From an uncultured Oscillospiraceae bacterium (GTDB lineage Bacteria > Bacillota > Clostridia > Oscillospirales > Acutalibacteraceae): a stretch of DNA of 7,848 nucleotides. Below are positions 1-7,100 of this stretch, piece by piece (position 1 is the stretch's first letter; the number at the start of each line of letters is the position of its first letter). The notes under the pieces were generated by a model that saw only the letters and a program-made list of their open reading frames with translations, was not told where the DNA came from and searched no databases. The position numbers were made by a program, and so were the translations under genes. The stretch is from assembly GCA_902462665.1 (NCBI GenBank), contig CABQCM010000053.1, positions 1-7,848 on the forward strand, read 5' to 3'.

Positions 1-194
1 GGTCGGGTGGACTGGCCGCCGATATCAATGATATCGGCCCCCTCCTCCTGCATTTGCAGCGCGTGTTCTACCGCAGCCGCGGGGTCAAGATATTTCCCCC
101 CATCCGAAAAAGAGTCGGGAGTGACGTTGACGATCCCCATCACCGTAGTCACGCTGCAGTCAATGGAATACTGTCGGGCGATCCAATGCTTCAT
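1..194 (-). CDS. folP: Dihydropteroate synthase, N-terminal part (cut by window edge)
   Basis: FolP condenses 6-hydroxymethyl-dihydropterin diphosphate with p-aminobenzoate to make dihydropteroate, in cytoplasmic folate synthesis. Reading the minus strand from the ATG at 194-192 gives 64 codons before the edge. Two family hallmarks are visible: MGIVNVTPDSFSDGG (residues 19-33, including the conserved Asn of the NVTPDSF loop) and GADIIDIGGQSTRP (from residue 52), the pterin-pocket segment usually written DIGGESTRPG, here with Gln for Glu. The start is supported by a ribosome binding site (GGAAAGGA) just upstream. It lies 56 bp downstream of folE on the same strand with no terminator seen between them, so the two are probably co-transcribed. 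The rest of the protein lies outside the window. Identification is firm. Confidence 0.95.
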   Translation of the reverse strand, partial: MKHWIARQYSIDCSVTTVMGIVNVTPDSFSDGGKYLDPAAAVEHALQMQEEGADIIDIGGQSTR

Positions 195-250
195 AAACGT
201 TCCTTTCCGCCTGATGTTGCGCTTACCTGAAATGACTGGATTGTTGCGGG

Positions 251-820
251 CTAAACCTTTTTTCCGCCGGTGAGTAGCGCCATGGCCTCCGAACGACTGC
301 GCGCGTCTGAGCGCATGGTGCCGCGCAGAGCCGAGGTCTGGGTCAGCGCCCCGGCGGCCCGCGCCCCCCGCATGGTCATGCACAGATGCTCGGCCTCAAT
401 CACCACCGCCAGGCCCAGCGGCTCCAGCTCCCGCTCGAGGAAATCGGCCACCTGTGCGGTCAGCCGCTCCTGCAACTGAGGCCGGCGGGCAAAACAGCTT
501 ACAATTCGGGCCAGCTTGGACAACCCAATGACCTTGCCGCCCGCGGGAATATACGCAATGTGAGCCACCCCGCGAAAGGGGAGAAGATGATGCTCGCACA
601 TGGAGTAAAGCGGAATATCCCGCACAATGACCATTTCCTCGTTGTGATCCTCATGAAAAAAGGTCAGGTGACGGCGCGGATCCTCCTCCAGCCCGCCAAA
701 AATATCGGCGTACATATCCGCTACCCGGCGGGGCGTGTCGAGCATCCCTTCCCGATCGGGATCCTCTCCAATCGCCTCAATGATTTCGCGCACGGCGGCG
801 CGAATGCGTTCCTTATCCAT
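251..820 (-). CDS. folE: GTP cyclohydrolase I
   Basis: FolE converts GTP to 7,8-dihydroneopterin triphosphate, the first step of folate (and other pterin) synthesis, as a cytoplasmic homodecamer. The 189-residue protein has the normal bacterial length. Visible motifs: EDPDREGMLDTPRRVA (19-34), the zinc and active-site segment YSMCEHHLLPF (72-82) with C75 and H78 as predicted zinc ligands and H77 as the catalytic His, the GLSKLAR segment (99-105), and HLCMTMRG (145-152) with C147 as third zinc ligand, followed by the GTP-binding QTSALRG motif (161-167). All key residues are present, so this is the zinc-type FolE1. The ATG at 820-818 has a purine-rich site (AAAGGGGG) upstream. It is first in an operon with folP and is divergent from the kinase gene. 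Confidence 0.97.
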   Translation of the reverse strand: MDKERIRAAVREIIEAIGEDPDREGMLDTPRRVADMYADIFGGLEEDPRRHLTFFHEDHNEEMVIVRDIPLYSMCEHHLLPFRGVAHIAYIPAGGKVIGLSKLARIVSCFARRPQLQERLTAQVADFLERELEPLGLAVVIEAEHLCMTMRGARAAGALTQTSALRGTMRSDARSRSEAMALLTGGKKV

Positions 821-948
821 AACAGCGTCCCCCTTTGCCGGCGGTATCGCGCCGAAAATATATCTATCTTTGCGCCCGGCATACTACAATCGGGCGAACC
901 GCACCCTGAAAGCGTACGGTAATCGAAATCAAACTATAATGTCTGCTT
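821..948 (-). promoter_or_regulatory. Structured 5' leader of folE
   Basis: The predicted transcript start near 949 leaves about 128 nt of untranslated RNA before the folE ATG. Three stem-loops can be drawn on the minus strand: 898-920 (7 bp stem ACCGTAC/GTGCGGT with one G-U pair, 9 nt loop), 873-896 (6 bp stem CGCCCG/CGGGCG, 12 nt loop) and 839-854 (5 bp stem CGGCG/CGCCG, 6 nt loop). The last is close to the ribosome binding site. folE leaders in Firmicutes can carry tetrahydrofolate riboswitches, but I do not see the THF, preQ1 or ZTP consensus here. A regulatory role is inference only. Confidence 0.4.
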
Positions 949-955
949 TGCAGCC

Positions 956-984
956 ATTATACCACGTTTCCCCGTGCGTGTAAA
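956..984 (-). promoter_or_regulatory. Sigma-A-type promoter of the folE-folP operon
   Basis: On the minus strand the -35 box TTTACA (984-979) and a perfect -10 box TATAAT (961-956) are separated by exactly 17 bp. This is nearly the sigma-A consensus, and the sequence points toward folE. Predicted transcription start is around 949. Confidence 0.8.
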
Positions 985-1071
985 CACAGGCACAGGGAGA
1001 TTCCGCGGGGGAATTGGCGAAGGTACAAGGAATTTATCGGAAAAATGTTTAAAAAATATTCCCAATTAAGC

Positions 1072-1099
1072 TTTACTTTTTACGATAAAGTTGTATAAT
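1072..1099 (+). promoter_or_regulatory. Sigma-A-type promoter of the kinase gene
   Basis: A -35-like TTTACT (1072-1077) and a perfect TATAAT (1094-1099) are 16 bp apart in a locally AT-rich stretch, giving a leader of about 60 nt before the ATG at 1167. A CTTTA/TAAAG inverted repeat (1071-1075 and 1086-1090) overlaps the -35 and spacer and could be an operator, but this is weak. Confidence 0.65.
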
Positions 1100-1166
1100 A
1101 TAGACATGAAACAGCGCAAACTACCATAGACTGTTTCGATAGTCGAATAAGAAGGGAGATTTTTTC

Positions 1167-1916
1167 ATGGAACTTGGAACGTTAATTGCCACCAGCGAAA
1201 CTGTTGAGGTATACAAAAGCGGTAACACTGCTATTAAGCTTTTCAAAGAGGGCGCGCCCAAAACCGCCGCTTTGTACGAAGCGCTGACCCATGCCCGGGT
1301 AGAGGCCACGGGTCTGCCCATCCCAGTTATTCACGAGATTTCGGTCATTGACGGCCGTTGGGCCATTCATATGGACCTCATTGAAGGCGAAACTTTAGCC
1401 GAACAGATGAAAAGAGATCCCGAGCACATCGACCAGTATTTGGAGAACATGCTCGATATTCAGCTTGAGATTCACTCCAAGCTCGTGCCAAAGCTCTCGA
1501 AACTGAAGGATAAGCTTACCCGGCAGATCAATGAACTGGAAGGCCTCGACGAGGTCAAAAAATACGAGCTGCTGACCCGACTCAACAGCATGCCCAAGCA
1601 CGTCAAGCTTTGTCACGGCAATTTCAGCCCCGAAAACATTATGATGGGCAAGGACGGCAAGGTCTATATCGTGGACTGGGTCGCGGCGCGTCAGGGGAAC
1701 GCCAGCGCCGATATCGCCCGCACTTATCTGTTGCTGGCTCTAGGCAGCCAGGAACAGGCCGACAAGTATCTTGATATGTTTTGCCAAAAGACCGGCACTT
1801 CCAAAAAATATGTGCTCGACTGGGTGCCCATCGTGGCCGCCGCCCGCATGGACGAAGATGTTCCCGAGGAGCGGGAGCTGCTGGCAAAATGGACGGACGT
1901 CGTGCTGTACGAATAA
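1167..1916 (+). CDS. Aminoglycoside-phosphotransferase-fold kinase-like protein
   Basis: A 249-residue protein of the APH/choline-kinase-like superfamily, which transfers ATP phosphate to small-molecule hydroxyls. Visible: an N-lobe with a candidate ATP lysine (K24 in TAIKLF), a hinge-like segment MDLIEGETLAEQM (69-81), a long charged helical stretch (about 95-140), the catalytic loop LCHGNFSPENIMM (148-160) and the metal-binding IVDW (D170), followed by GNASADIARTYLLL (177-190), typical of this subgroup. The catalytic Asp expected in HGD is Asn here (N152, codon AAT at 1620-1622), while N157 and D170 are intact. The start has a strong site (GAAGGGAG) 8-9 nt upstream. The gene is single, divergent from folE and closed by a strong terminator. 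Substrate is unknown. Similar clostridial proteins are often labelled aminoglycoside phosphotransferase without resistance evidence, so I do not call it a resistance gene. Confidence 0.85.
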   Translation: MELGTLIATSETVEVYKSGNTAIKLFKEGAPKTAALYEALTHARVEATGLPIPVIHEISVIDGRWAIHMDLIEGETLAEQMKRDPEHIDQYLENMLDIQLEIHSKLVPKLSKLKDKLTRQINELEGLDEVKKYELLTRLNSMPKHVKLCHGNFSPENIMMGKDGKVYIVDWVAARQGNASADIARTYLLLALGSQEQADKYLDMFCQKTGTSKKYVLDWVPIVAAARMDEDVPEERELLAKWTDVVLYE

Positions 1917-1961
1917 AACACGCGGAGTCCTCTTGACACGACATGCGTATTTTCTGCACTC

Positions 1962-1993
1962 AAACGCTCTCCCGCTGCGGCGGGAGAGCGTTT
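1962..1993 (+). terminator. Intrinsic terminator after the kinase gene
   Basis: A perfect 14 bp stem (AAACGCTCTCCCGC with GCGGGAGAGCGTTT) closes a TGCG loop and runs into TTTTG. It lies 46 bp after the kinase stop codon. The stem is almost symmetric, but the T-rich tail favours the plus strand. Confidence 0.9.
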
Positions 1994-2029
1994 TGTCGTT
2001 TCGTTACAGGATGCTTCCTGTTTTTTTGT

Positions 2030-2440
2030 GACTAATGTCTACTTGTGCGTGGATGACGAATGAAGTATAGTATAGACGAAACAATCTGGGGACAATGCGC
2101 CGCAGACTGCCGTCGGTTGCCGCCAGCCGCGCTACCGCCCCTGGAAAAGCGCTGGTTTTCCGTCGTTCGTTACCTTGCCGTCCGCCTGTGGTCGAAGATA
2201 TTTTGCGCAGAGCATTGAATGCGCTGGGAAGACGCGCGATGCAACCATGACCGCGCATGGCAAAGCCGCGTAACGCCCTCGGCGTTTTAAGGCTTCCGCC
2301 CAAAACGCGCTGTGCTCTAATTGCTTCGTCCAGACAATGCAGTCGGATTATAACGCGCGGAAGGTCACATATAGAGCTTGCCCTCGTTTTCGTTGTCGGT
2401 TGCAGAGCAGAGTTGCTTTTCGAGGCGTATACTTAACAGT
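2030..2440. other. Gene-free, GC-rich intergenic block, possible dispersed repeat
   Basis: No credible gene is seen in about 400 bp. A minus-strand frame (2303 to 2004) is open for 99 codons, but it begins only at a TTG without a ribosome binding site, is very rich in Arg, Ala and Gly, and runs into the kinase terminator. Other frames on both strands are also open for long distances, as expected of GC-rich non-coding DNA. Small inverted repeats are present: GGAAAA/TTTTCC (2143-2148 and 2156-2161), GCATT/AATGC around 2217-2227, CCATG/CATGG around 2245-2260, and AACGCC-CTC-GGCGTT (2272-2286). The pattern suggests a relic or dispersed repeat. That is an inference from the look of the sequence, and no second copy is in this window. 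Confidence 0.35.
2043..2071 (+). promoter_or_regulatory. Weak candidate promoter upstream of the repeat-like block
   Basis: TTGTGC (2043-2048), 17 bp, TATAGT (2066-2071). The -10 matches at 5 of 6 positions and the -35 at only 3. If used, it would give a leader of about 385 nt before the HD-domain gene. I see no better promoter closer to that gene. Confidence 0.3.
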
Positions 2441-2463
2441 GCATGATGGAGGAAAACAGACTA

Positions 2464-3069
2464 GTGAACGATTGCATTACGATTGCCGCAGCAGAGCATG
2501 AATTACAAATTGCGGGAGATAAAAACCCCGGCCTTTGGACGAACCATTCGCGCAATGTCGGATTAGCTGCTAAATATATTGCGGACGCCTGCAAAATTCT
2601 TGACAGCGATAAAGCCTATATTTGCGGGCTGTTGCACGATATTGGAAGAAGAAACGGCATATCGGCGCTGAAACATACCATTGACGGATACGATTATGCA
2701 ATATCAAAAAATTGGAACGAGGTTGCGAAGGTGTGTCTGACGCATTCGTTTCCTGTAAAAGACGTGGAAGCGGATATTGCGGCAAAGGATGTTACAGCAG
2801 AACAATATCAGTTTATGAAACGTTATTTAGAGAGCATAGAATATGACGATTATGACAAGTTAATCATACTTTGCGACGCTTTAGCGGATGCGCAAGGCTT
2901 TTGTATTTTGGAAAAAAGGTTTATCGACACAACCCGCCGTTACGGCATCTATCCGTTTACGGTGGAGCGCTGGAATAAAACATACGAATACAAGGCGTAT
3001 TTTGAGGCCTTAATGGGAAAGTCAATCTATACGGTTTTGCCCGGTATCTGTGAATGTGTATTTCGATAA
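2464..3069 (+). CDS. HD-domain metal-dependent phosphohydrolase
   Basis: A soluble HD-superfamily protein of about 200 residues. Counting from the furthest upstream ATG (2443), the metal and catalytic residues are H35 (in NHSRNVGLAAKYI), H65-D66 (LLHDIGRR), H78 (KHTIDGYDY), H101 (LTHSF) and D145 (ILCDALADAQG). This is the full HD-type ligand set, so an active hydrolase on a nucleotide or phosphoester is likely. Substrate is unknown. Start choice: the ATGs at 2443 and 2446 have no ribosome binding site, while GGAGG at 2448-2452 sits 11 nt before GTG 2464, which I prefer. The longer form adds seven residues. Base composition is unlike its neighbours: sampled 60 bp lines are 35-40% GC here against 67% in the next gene, suggesting separate acquisition. 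No terminator follows it before the AraC gene. Confidence 0.85.
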   Translation: MNDCITIAAAEHELQIAGDKNPGLWTNHSRNVGLAAKYIADACKILDSDKAYICGLLHDIGRRNGISALKHTIDGYDYAISKNWNEVAKVCLTHSFPVKDVEADIAAKDVTAEQYQFMKRYLESIEYDDYDKLIILCDALADAQGFCILEKRFIDTTRRYGIYPFTVERWNKTYEYKAYFEALMGKSIYTVLPGICECVFR

Positions 3070-3123
3070 AATACAGCTTTTTTGCGTTGACTTTGTACCA
3101 TTGCCTGAGTTTGGGAAAGGAAA

Positions 3124-3145
3124 GCCGGTTGTAGTCATAGCCGGC
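3124..3145 (+). promoter_or_regulatory. Hairpin just upstream of the AraC-type regulator start
   Basis: GCCGGTT (3124-3130) can pair with AGCCGGC (3139-3145), including one G-U pair, around an 8 nt loop. It ends 10 nt before the ATG at 3156. A good AAAGGAAA purine run (3116-3123) lies on its 5' side and only a weak GAAGAG on its 3' side. It has no T-run, so it is not a terminator. An effect on translation is possible but unproven. Confidence 0.35.
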
Positions 3146-3155
3146 GAAGAGTCAT

Positions 3156-4016
3156 ATGGAAATTCAGGATAAGCAGGGCAGGCGACTGATTGAAGTAAGC
3201 TGTATGCCGCTGCGTCCCCCCTTTTACGGGGAGGTTCACCGGCATGCCGACCTGGAGATGTCCTGCGTCGTTCGGGGGCGGGGCACCTACCACATTGGAG
3301 ACGGCTGCTATAGCATGCGCCGGGGCGACGTGTTCCTTCTGCCTCCGGCTGACGCGCACGGCATTCGTCTTACCGATGAGGGCGGGTTGGATAATTTGGT
3401 CATTCACTTCTCCTCCTCCTTTCTCTGGAGTCCGGGGCAGAGCGAGCTGGACTATAACTTTCTGCGGGTGTTTTTTGAGCGGGGACCGCATTTTTCTCAC
3501 CGACTCGATCGGGATAATGCTGTGACGGCACGGGTCTTTTCCCTGATGCTGGAGATACTCGACGAGATGGAGCGCACGGAGCTGTACTATGAGCTGATTG
3601 TAAAAAATAAGCTGCAGCAGATTTTGACCGAAATTATGCGAGGTTTTGACTACATCGACTCCCCAAAGGCGCGTACGCCGGCCAACCGGCCGGGGCCTGA
3701 GCTGGACGCGGTCGTGCAGTTTATGGAGGAGCATTGGAACGAGGAACTGACTCTCGAGTCCCTGGCCCGGATTGCCCGGGTCAGCCCGGTGTATTTTTCG
3801 GTGCTGTTCAAACGATTTCACGGCCTGTCGCCCATGGAATATATCATCCGCCGCAGGGTTTGTCGCGCGGGCGAGCTGTTGCGTACCACCGATTTGCCCA
3901 TTGGGGAATTAGCCGCCCATTGCGGATTTCACAGCAGCGCCAATTTTTACAAGGCGTTCAAACGTATCACGGGTCAAACCCCGCTGGCCTATCGAAAAAA
4001 CGCGGCCTCCGGGTAA
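3156..4016 (+). CDS. AraC-family transcriptional regulator with cupin sensor domain
   Basis: A 286-residue DNA-binding regulator of the two-domain AraC/XylS type. The N-terminal part is a cupin-like ligand domain: HRHADLEMSCVVRGRGTY (28-45) with H28 and H30, then MRRGDVFLLPPADAHGI (54-70) with H68. A helical linker spans about 120-180. The C-terminal part has two helix-turn-helix units: LTLESLARIARVSPVYFSVLF (about 199-219), and LPIGELAAHCGF (247-258) followed by NFYKAFKRITGQTPLAYRK (263-281), the classic AraC signature. The frame has a stop at 3138-3140, so 3156 is the furthest possible start; its ribosome binding site is weak. Regulators of this build usually sense sugars and activate neighbouring carbohydrate genes. 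The gene sits 89 bp upstream of, and co-oriented with, the dockerin protein, its most likely target. The effector is unknown. Confidence 0.93.
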   Translation: MEIQDKQGRRLIEVSCMPLRPPFYGEVHRHADLEMSCVVRGRGTYHIGDGCYSMRRGDVFLLPPADAHGIRLTDEGGLDNLVIHFSSSFLWSPGQSELDYNFLRVFFERGPHFSHRLDRDNAVTARVFSLMLEILDEMERTELYYELIVKNKLQQILTEIMRGFDYIDSPKARTPANRPGPELDAVVQFMEEHWNEELTLESLARIARVSPVYFSVLFKRFHGLSPMEYIIRRRVCRAGELLRTTDLPIGELAAHCGFHSSANFYKAFKRITGQTPLAYRKNAASG

Positions 4017-4040
4017 GGGGTACGCCAGAAGAAAAGAAGA

Positions 4041-4074
4041 TTGGTAGGCTGGCCCGCAGGAACGATGATACCAA
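4041..4074. promoter_or_regulatory. Inverted repeat between regulator and dockerin gene
   Basis: TTGGTA (4041-4046) and TACCAA (4069-4074) form a perfect 6 bp inverted repeat spaced by 22 bp, in the 89 bp gap before the dockerin gene. No convincing promoter is seen here. It could be an operator half-site pair, though AraC proteins more often bind direct repeats. The evidence is weak. Confidence 0.2.
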
Positions 4075-4105
4075 AAACAGAGCGAATTTCAAGGGAGGAT
4101 AACAC

Positions 4106-7100
4106 ATGTTTTTGCAAGGAATGCGAACGATGCGCCGCCGCTTTTGGGCGGCTCTGCTGACGGCTTCGCTGGCCTTTGGCTTAGGGGGATTGGGTGTAGC
4201 CGCCTCGTCGGACGCCGCGTACGGCGACGTGGACGGCAACGGCACGGTGGACGCTTCCGACGCGCTGATGGTGCTGCAAAGCTCCGTGCGCCTGCGCACG
4301 TTGACTGCCGACCAGGCGACATTGGCCGACGTGAACACCGATGGCAAGATCGACGCTTCCGACGCGCTGAATATTTTGCAGAAGTCGGTTGGCCTAATCC
4401 ATCGCTTTGACGCCGAACCCATCGAAGGGAGGAACGGACGGATGATTCAGTATCGAAACGGCGCTTATGTGCAAACGCGCGACGCCGTGGAAATGGACGG
4501 GGCGCGCACAACCTTCCAGGTGTCGGCTCCCTTTGACGGCAGCATGGCTCTGCCCGCCGACATGGTCATGGTCTACGACACCGAGGATCGAGGCTGGGCT
4601 GATCACGGCTACACCATGGCCGCCATGCAGATGATGAACAAGGCCGACGGCAACGAGTATCACACCCAGCATCCCGAGGATCTTCAGATCCAGGCCGACG
4701 GACGGGGAATCTATGGCTCCCAGCCGGGCGAGGGACGGCCGTGGAATGATATTATTAGCGAATCCTCCCGCAATGCTTATCAGAGCCAGGAATTTATTGA
4801 CTGGCAGAAGCAGCGGCTGACGCGCATGGTGGAAAACTACCATCCGCAAACCGTCGTCTTTGAAGAGCCGGAATATTTTCGCCGCGGCTTGTATGGAGAG
4901 GGCTATAAAGAGCTTTGGAAGCAACACTACGGCTCCGATTGGGTTGATCCCATCTCCAGCCCCGAAGCGGTGTTACTGTCCCAAAGGCTCAATGTGGCGC
5001 TGGAATGCAATGCCATTCGTCAGCTCAGCGATCACTATAAGAGCCAGAGTCCGTCCGGGCTGTTTGGTATTGCCGCCCACTCCCACTTTAACTACCGCGC
5101 CCATGACATCACGGCCGGGATTTACAGCATGGCCGCCACCGGCAAGGTGGACGCGATCATCGGCCAGGCATGGAGCGACACCATCAAGCATTCCTTTTTG
5201 TACAACGGTAGGGAAATACAGCGTCCTTTCCTGCTGGGATATCTGGAGTATGGAACGTATATCGACGCCGCTGTCAAAAATGACGCCCAGCTTTTTGCCC
5301 TGATTGACCCCATGTCGGACGAGCGGGAAAAGCACACCGAAGAGCAGCTTCGTGCCCTCAACCGGCATCAAGTGGTTTCTTCTCTGATGCATCCCGAGAT
5401 CAATCGGTGGGAAAACTGCATCTGGCCCGACCGTGCCTTCCGGGATGTTTCGGGCGACTATAAAACCGAGCTGCTGTCGATTTACAACGCCCTCAACGAC
5501 GTCTCAGGCGAGGCCTATGCTTTGACTGCCGGTACGCCGGGGGTGACGTATTTGATGTCCGACACCTTTACCTGGCAGATTACGGGTCAGAATTGGTGCG
5601 AGGATCCCAAGCAATCCTATTACGGCGTGGCTATGCCGCTCATTGACGATGGCATTCCCCTCGAGATCGCCGCGATGGACTACATCCGCTCGGCCGAGGA
5701 TCTTCAAGGGGTCAGTTTGCTCATCGTCTCCTACGACAGCATGAAGCCGATGAGCGAGCAGGTCAACCGGGCCATTGCCGATTGGGTGAAGCAGGGCGGT
5801 ACCCTGCTCTATGTCGGTGGGCACGACGCCTATGAGAACGCAGCGTCCGAATGGTGGAATCAGCCCGGCATGGGCGGTTCCCCCTTCAACAATCTGCTTT
5901 CCCATCTCGGCCTGGATTCGGTGACGGTCGGCTCCTTTGAAGATATGACCCTGCTCGAATACGCCGGACCAGCAGAATCCGCCGCGCTGTTTGAAGGCAA
6001 AACCGGCCTTGTCAATGACACCTCAGGCCATGTCGCCGCCTATAGCGGCGAGGGCTTCTCTCCTTTGCTGTGCGGTATGGACGGGGAAGTTCTGGCCATG
6101 GAGGCTCAAGCGGGCAAGGGCCATCTGATTTCGATCGGCCTGCCCGGATATTATTTTGCATCCACCGGCGAGGGCGCAGACTGGATGAAGGCGCTGTGCC
6201 GCTACGCCATGCGCTACACCGGATTGCGTTATGTGACCTCCCCCGCTTTTGTGGCCGAGCGCGGCCGTTACACCGCGGTGCATGCGCTCCATGAGGATTA
6301 CACGCTGGAGGGCCGCTATGTCGATATTTTCGATTCTTCCCTGCCCATTGTGACCGATCCGGTTGTACCCTCTGAGGCGTCGGGGCTGTATTATCAAGTA
6401 GAGGAGACGGACGCCGGCATACCGTCCGCTCTGTTCTTCGGCGGCCGACTGGAGGGCGGGATTTCCCAGACGGGCGAGCGCACCGCGCTGTCCTTGACCG
6501 GACCGTCCAATTCGGTTTCCGCCATCCGTCTTTTTGGCGCAGGCAAGGTTCCTTCAGCAATCCGCGTCACCCAGGACGGGAAAGAAGATCCACGCGTTCT
6601 GACCCAGTGGAGTAATACCGACGGCAGTTTGCTGATCCAGGTGTATCATACCGCCAATCGGCCAGTCGATATTGAAGTGGACTGGGCCTCGGGCACAAAG
6701 TCGGATGACCCGCCGCGCAGCTTTGTCGAACAGGTGATTACCACCGGCGTGCAGGGCAACGACGAAGCGTATCTCGTGCGCTTTACCGGCGCGAGCCAAA
6801 ACGATACCCGCTATTGCGATTTGACCGCCGAGTTGGTCTACCGGCTGGATTTGTCCCAATATCCGGGGATATGGCTCACGTTAACCGTTAGCAACAACTA
6901 TCTCGTTGAGGTGTCTGACCGCGACGGAGACTGGCGTGAAGCTTATAATTATAAAACCCTTTCGGGCGGTGATTACGCAACCAGCGGCTCCAATCAAACC
7001 TCGCTGACCATCGTGCCAGGCGAGTACGGCCTACAGGACGAAATTTATCTGCGCATTCGCAACTGCTATCCCGACCGAGGCTGGGGCGGGTGTTTGCATA

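Noticed and set aside
935..940. Plus-strand TATAAT as a promoter
   Set aside because: No -35 box at a proper distance (GCGTAC at 912-917), and the kinase has a better promoter at 1072-1099.
1167..1916. Aminoglycoside resistance gene
   Set aside because: Only the fold is shared; the catalytic Asp is Asn, and nothing in the sequence points to an antibiotic substrate.
2004..2303. Minus-strand open frame of 99 codons as a gene
   Set aside because: It starts at TTG with no ribosome binding site, has an Arg/Ala/Gly-rich low-information product, overlaps the kinase terminator, and other frames are equally open.
3087..3115. TTGACT as -35 of an AraC-gene promoter
   Set aside because: At 17 bp spacing the -10 would be TTTGGG, which is not a credible box.
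4106..4400. Calcium-binding EF-hand protein instead of dockerin
   Set aside because: Two 12-residue loops 34 residues apart, each followed by a DAL-x-x-LQ-x-SV helix directly after a signal peptide, fit a type I dockerin rather than paired EF-hands.
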